Assembly (NCBI RefSeq): GCF_015207655.1
Contig: NZ_JADEWN010000052.1
Span: forward strand, 1 to 45,142
Direction of reading: 5' to 3'
Length of the DNA: 45,142 nucleotides
From: Gloeocapsopsis crepidinum LEGE 06123
GTDB taxonomy: Bacteria > Cyanobacteriota > Cyanobacteriia > Cyanobacteriales > Chroococcidiopsidaceae
Shown piece by piece: positions 26,372 to 36,174 of the stretch. Position 1 is the stretch's first letter. The number at the start of each line of letters is the position of its first letter. A program made the position numbers and the translations under genes. The notes beneath the pieces are model-generated. The model saw only the letters and a list, made by a program, of their open reading frames with translations, ran no database searches and was not told where the DNA came from.

Positions 26372-27025
26372 TTGGAAATTTTATTAGAGACGAATAATGA
26401 ACATTTAGACGTTGTAGAATTAGAATTACATAGAGAAATTAGCGATCGCCTGAAAGCAGAAGTTGCATTGCAAGAAGTCAATAGAAGACTGCAAAACCTC
26501 AGTTGCGTCGATAGCTTAACGCAAATAGCAAATCGTCGCCAATTTGATCAAGCGATCGCTCAAGAATGGTGGCGCATGGCAAGGGAAAAACAACCCTTAA
26601 CCTTAATTTTCTGCGATGTTGACTACTTTAAAACATACAATGACCACTATGGCCATCAGGCAGGCGATCATTGTTTAAAACAAGTAGCTCAAATCATTAG
26701 TGCTACGCTTGAGCGCCCTGGAGATTTAGTTGCTCGGTATGGGGGAGAAGAGTTTGCAGTCATCTTACCCAACACTGAGGCTGAGGGTGCAATTAAAGTA
26801 GCCCAAAAGATTCAAATGCAACTAAGAAACTCTCAGCTTGTCCATGCTGGCTCAGTAATCAGTGATTATGTGACGATGAGTTTGGGAATTGCGAGCACAA
26901 TTCCGACATCAGACAGCGAACCTGTTGCATTGATGGCAAAAGCAGATAAAGCACTGTATCAGCCAAAAACCAAGGACGCGATCGCTTTGTTCTTGCAGAC
27001 GTTACCTACTAACCTTACACCTTAA
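26372..27025 (+). CDS. GGDEF-domain diguanylate cyclase, possibly 5'-truncated
   Basis: The catalytic domain is complete: DSLTQIANRRQFDQ, CDVDYFKTYNDHYGHQAGD, and the active-site GGEEF at residues 124-128. It should therefore make c-di-GMP if folded. Upstream is a coiled coil (EVELxL-type, with DRLKAEVALQEVNRRLQNL). No ATG is available. The frame is open back to 26309 (ERLKQELEELKQEKTDLEIL), which is clearly coding-like. The start must be the TTG at 26372 or another weak codon, or an upstream sensor part has been lost. The remnant EAL piece just before it supports loss. An inhibitory RxxD site is not visible. Confidence 0.75.
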   Translation: MEILLETNNEHLDVVELELHREISDRLKAEVALQEVNRRLQNLSCVDSLTQIANRRQFDQAIAQEWWRMAREKQPLTLIFCDVDYFKTYNDHYGHQAGDHCLKQVAQIISATLERPGDLVARYGGEEFAVILPNTEAEGAIKVAQKIQMQLRNSQLVHAGSVISDYVTMSLGIASTIPTSDSEPVALMAKADKALYQPKTKDAIALFLQTLPTNLTP

Positions 27026-27141
27026 GGATTGATCGGTTTCATATCACCTGATTGTGTCTTTTTACGACACACAGCTTTAGCCTGACTCGAGGCTAGATTT
27101 CAACTAGCTATTTAACTATTTACATTAATAAGCAAATTACA

Positions 27142-30100
27142 ATGTCAAGCAACTCATTTTCTAATCAAGGCGTTTTAATCCACGAACTCGTAGAAATTCA
27201 AGTAGCAAAAACACCCGATGCGATCGCTGTTATTTTTCAAGATCAACAATTAACTTACCGCGAACTCAACGAAAAAGCAAATCAACTAGCTCACTACCTC
27301 AAATCATTAGGAGTCAAACCAGATGTTTTAGTAGGAGTTTGCGTTGAACGCTCTATAGAGATGATTATTGCCCTACTCGGTATTCTCAAATCTGGTGGTG
27401 CCTACGTTCCTCTCGATCCTGCATATCCTAAAGATCGCCTAGCATTTACTATTGAAGATACTCAGATTCCTATATTACTGACACAACAAAAATTAGCACG
27501 CTCGCTGCCTTTATATCAAGGACATTCGCTCTACATAGACGCAGATTGGGAAAAAATTGCCCAACAAAGTGAAAATAACTCTTTTAGTGGGGTCGAATCT
27601 CACAACCTTGCATATGTCATTTACACATCAGGTTCGACAGGTAAACCAAAAGGAGTAGCAATTGAACATCGTAATACAGTAGCTTTCATAGATTGGGCAA
27701 AAGAATGGTTTAGCGCTAAGCAGCTACAAGGAGTGTTAGCTTCTACTTCACTTTGCTTTGACCTATCAGTTTTTGAATTGTTTGTTACTTTAAGTTGTGG
27801 AGGAACGGTAATCTTGGCACAAAATGCCTTGCAATTACCAGATCTACCAGCAGCACAAAAAGTCACTTTAATTAATACAGTACCTTCAGCGATCGCTACC
27901 TTACTTCGTATGAAGGGAATTCCTGCCTCTGTTGAGACGATCAACCTTGCTGGAGAGCCGCTACAAAATAGCTTAGTACAGCAACTTTATCAGCTAGATC
28001 ATGTTCATCAAGTATTTAACCTTTATGGTCCCTCTGAAGACACTACCTACTCCACTGTTGCTTTAATGCAAAAAGATGCCACCGAAACTCCGACAATCGG
28101 TCGTCCAATTTCTAATACCCAAATTTATCTGCTAGACTCCCAACTCAAACCTGTATCAGATGGAATGGAGGGTGAGATCTATATTGCTGGGGCAGGTTTA
28201 GCTAGAGGCTATCTCAATCGTCCAGATTTGACAGATGAGAAATTTATTCCCAATCCTCTCAGTAAAGAGCCAGGTTCGCGACTCTACAAAACTGGAGATT
28301 TAGCAATTCGTTTACCTGACGGTAATCTCAAATACTTAGGACGTATCGATCACCAGGTTAAAATTCGCGGCTTTCGTATTGAATTAGGAGAGATTGAGTC
28401 AGTCTTGGTAAAACATCCTAAAGTAAGTCAGACAGTAGTAGTTGCCCGTGAGGTTTCTACAAACGACAAACGATTAGTTGCCTATGTAGTTCCGAATTCT
28501 ACCTCAGAACCAACACGACAAAATTTGATGATCCGCGATTTGCGTGATTTTCTTAAGCTGGAGTTGCCTGACTTTATGATTCCTGCAGCATTTGTCTTTT
28601 TGGAAGAATTACCACTCACTCTCAACGGTAAGATTGATCGTCGTGCACTCCCTATCCCTAAGTGGACTTGTATGGAACAGGGAGTTTATCTGGCACCCCG
28701 TAACTCTAGAGAAACACAATTAGCTGAGCTTTGGAGTCAACTACTTGGAGTAGATCAACCCAGTATCCATGACAACTTCTGCGAACTAGGCGGGCATTCC
28801 CTACAGGCAATTCAACTTGTTCATCAGGTTAATGAAATTTTTCACATAAGGCTACCCCTTGCAAGTTTTTTAGAAATGCCAACTATCGCGGGAATGGCTC
28901 AAAATATTGAGTCGCTTTATCATGCAGATGTTGCTCAATTAACTAAAAATGAGGAAACAGAAGTAGAGCTAGATTCTGCTATTTATCCTGAAAATATCTT
29001 AACTGAACCTATTCCCGAAATTTTTCTAACGGGTGCTACTGGTACTCTAGGTGCTTATCTGCTTTATGAGTTGTTGCAGCAAACTCGTGCAGACATCTAC
29101 TGTCTTGTTCGCGCTAGTAGCATTGAGGAAGTTCGGGCAAAAATTCAAAATGCTTTAAAGCGTTACGGACTCTGGAGCGATCGCTTAAGTACAAGAATAA
29201 TACCTGTTCTAGGTGATTTAAGCCAGCCTTATCTAGGCATCAAACCTGAACAGTTTGCTCGACTAGCAGAAAAAATTGACTTAATTTACCACTGTGGAGC
29301 TTGGGTTAACGTAGCATATCCTTACTCAGCTTTGAAAGCCGCTAACGTTTTAGGTACTCAAGAGATTTTACGCTTAGCAAGCCAAACCAAAACTAAACCA
29401 GTACATTTTATTTCGACAATCGACGTTTTTTCTGTCACTAGCAGCAATACGCTTAGAACAATCAAAGAAGAAGATGTTGCAGGTCCAACATCTTCTCTTG
29501 GTAACGGCTATGCCCAAACTAAGTACATGGCTGAGAAATTATTAATAGAGGCTGCTTCTAGAGGCTTACCTATTTCCATTTACCGACCAAGTAATATTGT
29601 TGGAGATAGCAAAACAGGCATTTGCCTAACTGATGGATTCATTACCTTAATGCTTAAGGGTTGTCTGGAGATGGGAGTTGCTCCTGACATAGAAGCAATG
29701 TTGAATCTTGTACCAGTAGATTATGTCAGTCAAGCAATTGTTTTACTGTCACAGAAGCAAGAACCCTGTACTCAAGCTTTTCATCTAGTCAATCCAGAAC
29801 CAATCGAGTGGAAGCAACTTATTGAATGGCTGAATAAGATGGGTCACTCAATTTACTTAGACTCTTACACTACTTGGTATTCTCAGCTACTCAAGCTCGC
29901 TGCTCAGACCTCAGACAATACCATAACCCCCTTAGCAGGACTTTTTGCTAATCAGTACTTAGTTCAAAAACTATTGGGAGCGTTTTACTTTGATTCACAA
30001 GAACCCTTAAAAACTCTTGCTACTAGCAATCTAACGTGTCCTCCTGTGGATGATGAGTTACTGCTTAATAACTTTTCACATTTACTCAAGTATCATGGTT

Positions 30101-30153
30101 CCTGCAAGTCGCAACTCTTAACTACTCACTCAGGAGGCTTGATCTCAGTCTAG
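27142..30153 (+). CDS. Stand-alone A-T-R enzyme (NRPS-like carboxylic acid/aminoacyl reductase)
   Basis: A single 1003-aa module. The adenylation domain (residues about 10-510) has YVIYTSGSTGKPKGVAIEH, CFDLSVFEL, NLYGPSEDTTY, YKTGDLAIRLPDGNLKYLGR and NGKIDRRALP. A carrier domain follows with LGGHSLQAIQL, phosphopantetheine site Ser553. The thioester reductase is an extended SDR with NADPH site FLTGATGTLGAYLLYELL (about residue 630), HFIST, and catalytic Tyr790/Lys794 in GYAQTKYMAEK. Such enzymes activate an acid, tether it and release it as aldehyde or alcohol. Aligning to GrsA by eye I read the pocket code D-L-F-N-N-A-L-T-Y-K, which I recall as alanine-like (MxaA-type); this needs software. 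No condensation domain, PKS or PPTase gene is beside it. A sensor kinase operon follows. Confidence 0.88.
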   Translation: MSSNSFSNQGVLIHELVEIQVAKTPDAIAVIFQDQQLTYRELNEKANQLAHYLKSLGVKPDVLVGVCVERSIEMIIALLGILKSGGAYVPLDPAYPKDRLAFTIEDTQIPILLTQQKLARSLPLYQGHSLYIDADWEKIAQQSENNSFSGVESHNLAYVIYTSGSTGKPKGVAIEHRNTVAFIDWAKEWFSAKQLQGVLASTSLCFDLSVFELFVTLSCGGTVILAQNALQLPDLPAAQKVTLINTVPSAIATLLRMKGIPASVETINLAGEPLQNSLVQQLYQLDHVHQVFNLYGPSEDTTYSTVALMQKDATETPTIGRPISNTQIYLLDSQLKPVSDGMEGEIYIAGAGLARGYLNRPDLTDEKFIPNPLSKEPGSRLYKTGDLAIRLPDGNLKYLGRIDHQVKIRGFRIELGEIESVLVKHPKVSQTVVVAREVSTNDKRLVAYVVPNSTSEPTRQNLMIRDLRDFLKLELPDFMIPAAFVFLEELPLTLNGKIDRRALPIPKWTCMEQGVYLAPRNSRETQLAELWSQLLGVDQPSIHDNFCELGGHSLQAIQLVHQVNEIFHIRLPLASFLEMPTIAGMAQNIESLYHADVAQLTKNEETEVELDSAIYPENILTEPIPEIFLTGATGTLGAYLLYELLQQTRADIYCLVRASSIEEVRAKIQNALKRYGLWSDRLSTRIIPVLGDLSQPYLGIKPEQFARLAEKIDLIYHCGAWVNVAYPYSALKAANVLGTQEILRLASQTKTKPVHFISTIDVFSVTSSNTLRTIKEEDVAGPTSSLGNGYAQTKYMAEKLLIEAASRGLPISIYRPSNIVGDSKTGICLTDGFITLMLKGCLEMGVAPDIEAMLNLVPVDYVSQAIVLLSQKQEPCTQAFHLVNPEPIEWKQLIEWLNKMGHSIYLDSYTTWYSQLLKLAAQTSDNTITPLAGLFANQYLVQKLLGAFYFDSQEPLKTLATSNLTCPPVDDELLLNNFSHLLKYHGSCKSQLLTTHSGGLISV

Positions 30154-30197
30154 CTTGATTGACGAAAATTCAATAAAAATTATTACTCTCAGATTAT

Positions 30198-30265
30198 TCA
30201 TCAGGGTGAGTTTAGCAATCAGGTTTGGGCAAACTAATAACGTACGACTAAGCTTGCCCTGATGA
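30198..30265. repeat. Long inverted repeat between the A-T-R gene and the hybrid kinase
   Basis: Arms 30198-30215 (tcatcagggtgagtttag) and 30248-30265 (ctaagcttgccctgatga) pair at all 18 positions, three as G-T in RNA. A small GTTTG/CAAAC hairpin lies inside. No T-run follows, so it is not a textbook terminator. It may be a transcript stabiliser or a regulator site. Confidence 0.6.
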
Positions 30266-30360
30266 TTCTATGACTTCTAACTGAATTGAATCTAATTGCT
30301 AGGTTGGCAGGCTTAGTAGATTGCTCCAAACAACATCCAAGCAAGTCCAAGAGTTGGTGA

Positions 30361-33315
30361 ATGAACGCAAATTGGATAAATAAAGTAAAAACCCCTTTTT
30401 GTGCATCTCAGAGGGATGCTTCTAATCAAAGTAAGTATACAGGATCATTAACGCGCAAAACCCTCATCAAAACAGCACTTAGTATTGGCGCAGTCATTGT
30501 TGCCTCAACTGGGGTAGGATACTTTCAGTTGATTTCGCGTATTACAGCACAGACTCTAACACAAATTGAAAAGTATGCTCTCTCGCGAGCACAAAGAGAA
30601 GAAGCTATTTTTAGCTTGGCAGAAGATAATCACGTCATACTCAAACAGGCTCTTTTGGAAACACTTCAGGAGAAAACACAAGATCCTCAAAGCAAGTTTG
30701 AACAGCTATTTATCAAAATGCCTGATGGCACTACTCGCAACCATCCTGAAAATTTTGAGCCACAGAAGATTCCTGGAGTGTTCTTAGGTAGCAATGTTCA
30801 TATTGATGCTGACATACGCCGTCGGGTGGTTGCTTACTTTGAGCTACTTAGTGCTTATGGTCCTGCATGGCGCAACCGCTTTGTGAACACTTATATGCAA
30901 ATTCCAGAAAACGGAATTGCTATTTATATGCCTAGTTATGCTTGGACACAAAGTGCTCCTTCAGATAAATCATTTCGAGTTACTGATGATGAGTCTTTTT
31001 ATATTACTAATAAAATCCAAAATCCAAAACGTCAAACTGTTTGGTCTGGTATATATTACGACAAAGTTGCAAAGCGATGGATGGCTTCCTGCGTTACACC
31101 AGTAGATATAAATGGTAAGCACATCGCAACAATTGGACACGATATTTTGATTGATGAATTACGCGATCGCGCGATTCAAGATGCTTTAAAAGGAACATAC
31201 AATATAATCTTTCGCGAAGATGGGCGTTTGATAGCACATCCTGACTTTATGCAAGAAATTCAAGATGGAGAGGGAAAATTTAACATTTCGCACTCAGGTA
31301 ATGCTAACTTACGTAATATTTTTAAACTAGTAAAGCATAAGCAAGCTAATCAAGTCATTGTTGATGATTACAGGGATAATCAATACCTAGCCGTGACTAA
31401 AATTGATGGTCCTAATTGGTATTTAGTCACAGTTTATCCTAAAAGTCTCCTTCAACAGCAAGCCTTCTCTAGTGCTCGGCTCATTCTTTTTTTAGGACTT
31501 ATCTCACTAGCCATTGAAATTGCGATTATTTTTCTAATTTTACGCCGGCAGATTTCTGAACCCTTAACTCACATGATGGAGGCAACTGAAACTATTACAG
31601 CAGGTGAATTAAACGTTGAGCTAGATGTATCTCGACAAGATGAATTAGGTCATTTAGCCTACCTATTTAACAAAATGGCACAGCAGTTACGAGAATCTTT
31701 TCAGAAGCTAGCAAAGACTAACGAAGAACTAGAATTGCGGGTTGAAGCAAGAACTGCTGAACTTAAAGAAGCGAAAGAAACTGCTGATGCTGCTAACCGT
31801 TCTAAAAGTGAATTCTTAGCAAATATGAGCCATGAATTGCGGACCCCCTTAAATGCAATCATTGGCTACAGCGAAATGTTGCAAGAAGAAGCACAAGATT
31901 TGGAGCAAGAAGAGTTTATCCCAGACTTGCGCAAAATTCATAATGCAGGTAAACATTTATTGTCCTTGATTAACGACATCCTTGACTTGTCTAAAATTGA
32001 GGCTGGTCGGATGGAACTTTATCAAGAAACTTTTGAAATCACGACACTTGTTAATGAAGTTATTAATACGATCGCTCCTTTAGCTGAAAAAAATCACAAT
32101 GCCCTGATTGTCAATTGTCCTGAACGCGCAGGTACAATGTATGCCGATCTCACAAAGGTGCGTCAAAGTTTATTTAATCTTCTCAGTAACGCTTGTAAAT
32201 TTACAGAGAAAGGCAAAATCGTCCTGACAGTTAATCGCTACACGAAAGATAACCAAGGTTGGATTCGCTTTCAAGTCAGAGATACAGGTATTGGCTTAAC
32301 TCTAGAACAACAACAAAAAATCTTTCAAGCTTTTACGCAAGCAGATGCTTCGACAACGCGTAAATATGGTGGCACTGGTTTAGGACTAGCAATTACTAAA
32401 AGATTTTGTCAGCTAATGGAAGGTGATATCAGCGTAAGTAGTACACTAGGTGAAGGCTCTACCTTTATCATCGAGTTACCAACTAAAATTCCTGAATCTT
32501 TTAACGATGCAACGACTGAAAAAATTGCGATCGCGGAATCTTCTTCTTGCCAATTAACCACCATCCTTGTGATTGATGACGATCAAACTATTAAGGACTT
32601 GATCCAACGCTACCTCAATAAAGAGGGTTTTCAGACGATCGCCGCGAGTAATGGTGCTACTGGCTTATCGCTGGCTAAAGAAATACGACCTGATGCAATT
32701 ATTCTTGATGTAATGATGCCTGGTATGGATGGTTGGACAGTGTTAGCCTCCTTGAAAGCTGATCCTGAAGTCGCTAACATCCCAGTCATTATGACAACTA
32801 TTGTCGATGACAAAAATTTAGGCTATGCTCTGAGCGCTTCTGATTATCTTCTTAAACCGATTGATCGCGAGCGTTTGATGGCAATGTTGCACAAATACCA
32901 TGCAGCACAATCTTTTAAGGCTGTGATGATGGTAGAAGATAATAAAGTCACCAGCCAGATGATCGGTCGTCAACTTGAAAAAGAAGGCTGGCAAGTTATT
33001 CAAGCCGAAAACGGGCGTAAAGCACTAGAACTTCTCCAAGTGAATACTCCAGGACTAATTATTACTGATTTAATGATGCCAGAAATGGATGGCTTTGAAT
33101 TTATTCATATTCTCCGTCAAACTCCGCAGTGGGCATCAATTCCAGTCATTGTTATTACTGCGAAAGAAGTGACAGAAGAACAACGATTGCAACAGCATGT
33201 TTACAAAGTCTTTGAAAAAGGTTCTTACGATCGCCAAGCCTTGCTCAAAGAAGTTCATTATCTGTTGTCACAAGCGGTCAATCTTCAAAAAACTTTGATA
33301 ACTACTCAGTCATAG
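30361..33315 (+). CDS. Cache-HAMP hybrid histidine kinase with two receiver domains
   Basis: A 984-aa membrane sensor. TM1 lies at about residues 36-58. An extracytoplasmic Cache-like region (about 60-370) contains [17 protein letters not shown] just before TM2 ([20 protein letters not shown]). HAMP follows, then a coiled coil and HisKA with [20 protein letters not shown] (His491). HATPase has N-box [11 protein letters not shown]1 RDTGIGL and G2 [12 protein letters not shown]1 has [13 protein letters not shown] (Asp783), REC2 has [13 protein letters not shown] (Asp903). Cache domains bind small ligands such as amino acids or carboxylates. It probably starts the signalling operon through 36540. 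ATG at 30361; the spacer before it holds the long inverted repeat. Confidence 0.92.
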   Translation: MNANWINKVKTPFCASQRDASNQSKYTGSLTRKTLIKTALSIGAVIVASTGVGYFQLISRITAQTLTQIEKYALSRAQREEAIFSLAEDNHVILKQALLETLQEKTQDPQSKFEQLFIKMPDGTTRNHPENFEPQKIPGVFLGSNVHIDADIRRRVVAYFELLSAYGPAWRNRFVNTYMQIPENGIAIYMPSYAWTQSAPSDKSFRVTDDESFYITNKIQNPKRQTVWSGIYYDKVAKRWMASCVTPVDINGKHIATIGHDILIDELRDRAIQDALKGTYNIIFREDGRLIAHPDFMQEIQDGEGKFNISHSGNANLRNIFKLVKHKQANQVIVDDYRDNQYLAVTKIDGPNWYLVTVYPKSLLQQQAFSSARLILFLGLISLAIEIAIIFLILRRQISEPLTHMMEATETITAGELNVELDVSRQDELGHLAYLFNKMAQQLRESFQKLAKTNEELELRVEARTAELKEAKETADAANRSKSEFLANMSHELRTPLNAIIGYSEMLQEEAQDLEQEEFIPDLRKIHNAGKHLLSLINDILDLSKIEAGRMELYQETFEITTLVNEVINTIAPLAEKNHNALIVNCPERAGTMYADLTKVRQSLFNLLSNACKFTEKGKIVLTVNRYTKDNQGWIRFQVRDTGIGLTLEQQQKIFQAFTQADASTTRKYGGTGLGLAITKRFCQLMEGDISVSSTLGEGSTFIIELPTKIPESFNDATTEKIAIAESSSCQLTTILVIDDDQTIKDLIQRYLNKEGFQTIAASNGATGLSLAKEIRPDAIILDVMMPGMDGWTVLASLKADPEVANIPVIMTTIVDDKNLGYALSASDYLLKPIDRERLMAMLHKYHAAQSFKAVMMVEDNKVTSQMIGRQLEKEGWQVIQAENGRKALELLQVNTPGLIITDLMMPEMDGFEFIHILRQTPQWASIPVIVITAKEVTEEQRLQQHVYKVFEKGSYDRQALLKEVHYLLSQAVNLQKTLITTQS

Positions 33316-33412
33316 TGGCATAGCTAGTAATTAGTCGGGAGTTTCTTGAGTAGCAGCAGGAGTGCACGCGAGGATTACGAATCAGTCACATTCAAAGCTT
33401 TAGGTGAAATCG

Positions 33413-33787
33413 ATGACCAAAATTCTGATAGTCGAAGACAATGACATGAATCGAGATATGCTTTCTCGGCGGTTAACTCGTAAAGGTTACGATATCGTAT
33501 TTGCCGTTGATGGTGCCCAAGGCTTATCAATGACCTCTTCAGAAAAGCCTGACATTATCTTAATGGATATGAGTTTGCCAGTAATTGATGGCTGGGAGGC
33601 AACTCGACAACTAAAAGTGAATCCTCAAACTCAAAATATTCCAGTCATTGCTTTGACTGCACATGCAATGTCAGGCGATCGCGAGAAAGCACTTACTGCT
33701 GGATGTGACGAGTACGATACTAAACCAATCGAGTTACCACGTTTACTAGAAAAAATTGAGGTTCTTCTAAGGAAAACGAATCAATAG
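33413..33787 (+). CDS. Single-domain response regulator (CheY/DivK-like)
   Basis: A 124-aa receiver alone: TKILIVEDNDMNRDMLSRRL, acceptor Asp in IILMDMSLPVIDGWE, Thr in IALTAHAMSG, and Lys in YDTKPIELPRL. It resembles the DivK-type shuttle receivers that follow hybrid kinases. The start ATG at 33413 is preferred; a GTG at 33404 adds three residues. The next frame begins one base after its stop region (33789), so translation is probably coupled. Confidence 0.9.
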   Translation: MTKILIVEDNDMNRDMLSRRLTRKGYDIVFAVDGAQGLSMTSSEKPDIILMDMSLPVIDGWEATRQLKVNPQTQNIPVIALTAHAMSGDREKALTAGCDEYDTKPIELPRLLEKIEVLLRKTNQ

Positions 33788-33788
33788 C

Positions 33789-35533
33789 ATGGAGAACGAT
33801 AACTCTACGCAACTGGCTTTAATTTCATATCTGCAACATAAATTACGCACGCCCATTAATGCCATCATTGGTTATAGTGAAATGTTGCTTGAAGAAATAG
33901 CAACTGACTCTAACTCATCCATAACTTCTAAATTAAAACAAATTTTTAGCTGTGGCAGTCAACTTTTAACACTTATCAATAAACACCTCGATCCAGCTTA
34001 TTTGGCTACTAATTCACATTTTACTATAGTTACAGTCATTGAAATTTTACCTCTAGAATTAGAGCCTCCTTTAAAAATAGTTATTGATTGTTGCGAACAT
34101 CTCTTAAAACAAGCTACAGCAGAACTAATAACTGATGTAGATAAAATTTGTACTGCTACTCAATCGCTACTAAGCACAATTTATAACATTACTAGTATAG
34201 TTGAACGTTATTTCCAGTTACACAATATTAAAACTGTGGGGAAGAATTCTTATTTAGAGTTAACTACATCTATTAAAAAAGATTTTATTACAGATGCGAT
34301 TTATTTAGAAGAGCGTCAGAAAAAGCCAGCAGAACGTTCAGGACATATCTTAATTGTTGACGACAATGAAAGTAATCGTGACTTACTTTCTAGACTCATC
34401 ATAGCGCAAGGTTATACTGTCACAACTGCTGCTAATGGTTTGCAAGCAATTCAAATGATTAAAACAGCAAACTATGACCTGATTCTACTCGATATCCTTA
34501 TGCCAGAAGTTAATGGATATGAGGTATTACAATGGTTGCGCGAGCAATTTCGACATATCCCAGCGATCGCAATTTCATCTAAGGCTGAAATTGATAGTGT
34601 TGTTAAATGCATTGAAATGGGAGCAGAAGACTACCTGACAAAGCCTTTTAATTCAATCTTGCTACGCGCCCGCCTTGAGGCTTGCTTAGAAAAAAACGCT
34701 TGCGCGATCGCGAAGTAGAATATTTAGCTCAACTTAACAGTGCTAATCAAGAAATAACTTTTCTTAATGAACGACTTAAAGCTGAAAACTTTCGCTTGAG
34801 TGCTGAACTCAAAGTTACACGTAAATTGCAGCAAATGATCTTACCTAAAGATCGCGAGTTAAGTCAAATTGAAGGATTAGATATTGCTGGATATATGAAA
34901 CTAGCAGACGAAGTAGGCGGCGACTATTACGACGTTTTACAAACTAATGGGTTCAAAATTGGTATTGGTGATGTCACTGGGCATGGGTTAGAAAGTGGAG
35001 TTCTAATGCTCATGGTGCAAACTGCTGTAAGAACTCTTATAGAAAACAACGAAACTGACCCTATAAAATTTCTAGAAGTTTTCAACCGGACAATTTATAA
35101 TAATATTCAACGCATGAATTCTAGTAAGAATTTGACTCTTTCTTTAGTTAATTCTCATAACTGTAAATTAAATTTAAGCGGACAACACGAAGAAATTATT
35201 GCCATCCGCTCTAATGAAACTTTAGAATGCATTGACACTATAAATTTAGGTTTTCCAATAGGGCTAGAGGAAAGCATTGAAAACTTTGTTTCCCAAACTT
35301 AAATTCAGTTACAAGCTGGCGATGTAGTAGTGCTATATACCGATGGTATTACTGAAGCTGAAAATAGTTTGGGTGTTCACTACGGACTAGAAAGACTTTG
35401 TGAAGTTGTTAAACAAAATTGGCACAGATCAGTTCAAGAAATTAGGAAAATTGTTCTTGATGATGTCTGCCGGCGTATTGGTTCGCATAAAGTCTATGAC
35501 GATATCACTTTAGTAATTCTGAAACAAAAATAG
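33789..35533 (+). pseudogene. HisKA-REC-PP2C (RsbU/SiaA-like) phosphatase gene interrupted twice
   Basis: Three adjacent frames make one protein of a recognisable cyanobacterial type. Part 1 (33789-34718): a HisKA-like helix pair ([19 protein letters not shown]) without HATPase, then a receiver (HILIVDDNESNRDLLSRLII, Asp in LILLDILMPEVNGYE, Lys in LTKPFNS). Part 2 (frame from 34682): coiled coil and SpoIIE/PP2C phosphatase (AGYMKLADEVGGDYYDVLQ, GIGDVTGHGLESGVLM, LSGQHEEIIAIR, LGFPIGLEESIENFV). Part 3 (35303-35533) continues the same frame with GDVVVLYTDGITEAEN and VYDDITLVILKQK. Between parts 1 and 2 the frame shifts by -1 at 34691-34697; between 2 and 3 is a TAA at 35300-35302. All metal-binding Asp motifs remain. 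It would dephosphorylate the anti-sigma antagonist-like partner downstream. Confidence 0.82.
34691..34697 (+). other. A AAA AAC heptamer at the REC/PP2C frame change
   Basis: In the upstream frame the codons are GAA AAA AAC. A -1 step on A AAA AAC gives AAA AAA CGC and continues as KKRLRDREVEYLAQL, the expected family sequence after ARLEACLE. This is the classic XXXYYYZ slippery form in exactly the right phase. A lost A in an 8-A run would look the same. Confidence 0.5.
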
Positions 35534-35583
35534 CTTGAAATAGCTTATTACTTAATCATAAAAATAATTACTATAAATAAGTC

Positions 35584-36159
35584 ATGTCTCAAATAATTGG
35601 AGATTTTATAACCTGCCTGCCTCTTAATCAAGAATATTTAATTTTTGGCTTTTCACTCAGTTATACTTCACTCCAGCAGAGATGGCGGAATAACGGAATT
35701 TCGGCTGATTTTCTTGCCAATTACTTAACTACTTTTTTTCCAGACAATGATGATGGTTCAATTATAGCCCAGAAGCAAACTGAGCTAAAAAGGGCTGTTA
35801 GCTATATTGCTAACGAGCTATTAGAAAATTCCATGAAGTTTAGTTATGAAAATTCTGCTCCTATCAGCATTCAATTACATCTGCATAGTGATAGAATCAT
35901 TTTTGTCATTTCTAATAGTATTAGTTATCAACAATTTGAATTTTTCCAGTCATATATAAACATATTACTGACCTCAGATTTAGATGATTTATATATCCGT
36001 CAAATAGAAAAAAGTATAGACAAAGAACCTAGTTGCTCTGGATTGGGTTTACTAACGATCCTTAACGACCATACAACCAAGCTAGGTTGGAAATTTGAGG
36101 AAGGTCAAGATAACTCACATCAGGTAACTGTCACCACTATAGTGCAGTTGATAGTATAA
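35584..36159 (+). CDS. HATPase-type serine kinase/anti-sigma-like protein (SiaB/DUF6272-like)
   Basis: A 191-aa protein. The N-box-like ELKRAVSYIANELLENSMKF at about residues 65-85 and the glycine box CSGLGLLTILND near residue 160 are the remains of a GHKL ATPase, as in RsbW and SiaB. The rest (HSDRIIFVISNSISYQQFEF) fits the DUF6272 group, which usually stands between a PP2C phosphatase and a STAS/SiaC-like protein. It would phosphorylate that partner. It is the only intact member of the three-gene partner-switch set here. The exact family assignment is from memory of its neighbourhood and motifs. Confidence 0.7.
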   Translation: MSQIIGDFITCLPLNQEYLIFGFSLSYTSLQQRWRNNGISADFLANYLTTFFPDNDDGSIIAQKQTELKRAVSYIANELLENSMKFSYENSAPISIQLHLHSDRIIFVISNSISYQQFEFFQSYINILLTSDLDDLYIRQIEKSIDKEPSCSGLGLLTILNDHTTKLGWKFEEGQDNSHQVTVTTIVQLIV

Positions 36160-36174
36160 ACTACTTAATCAACT

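Noticed and set aside
27078-27095. Hairpin TAGCCT/AGGCTA before the A-T-R gene as terminator
   Set aside because: Only 6 bp and no T-run; too weak to call.
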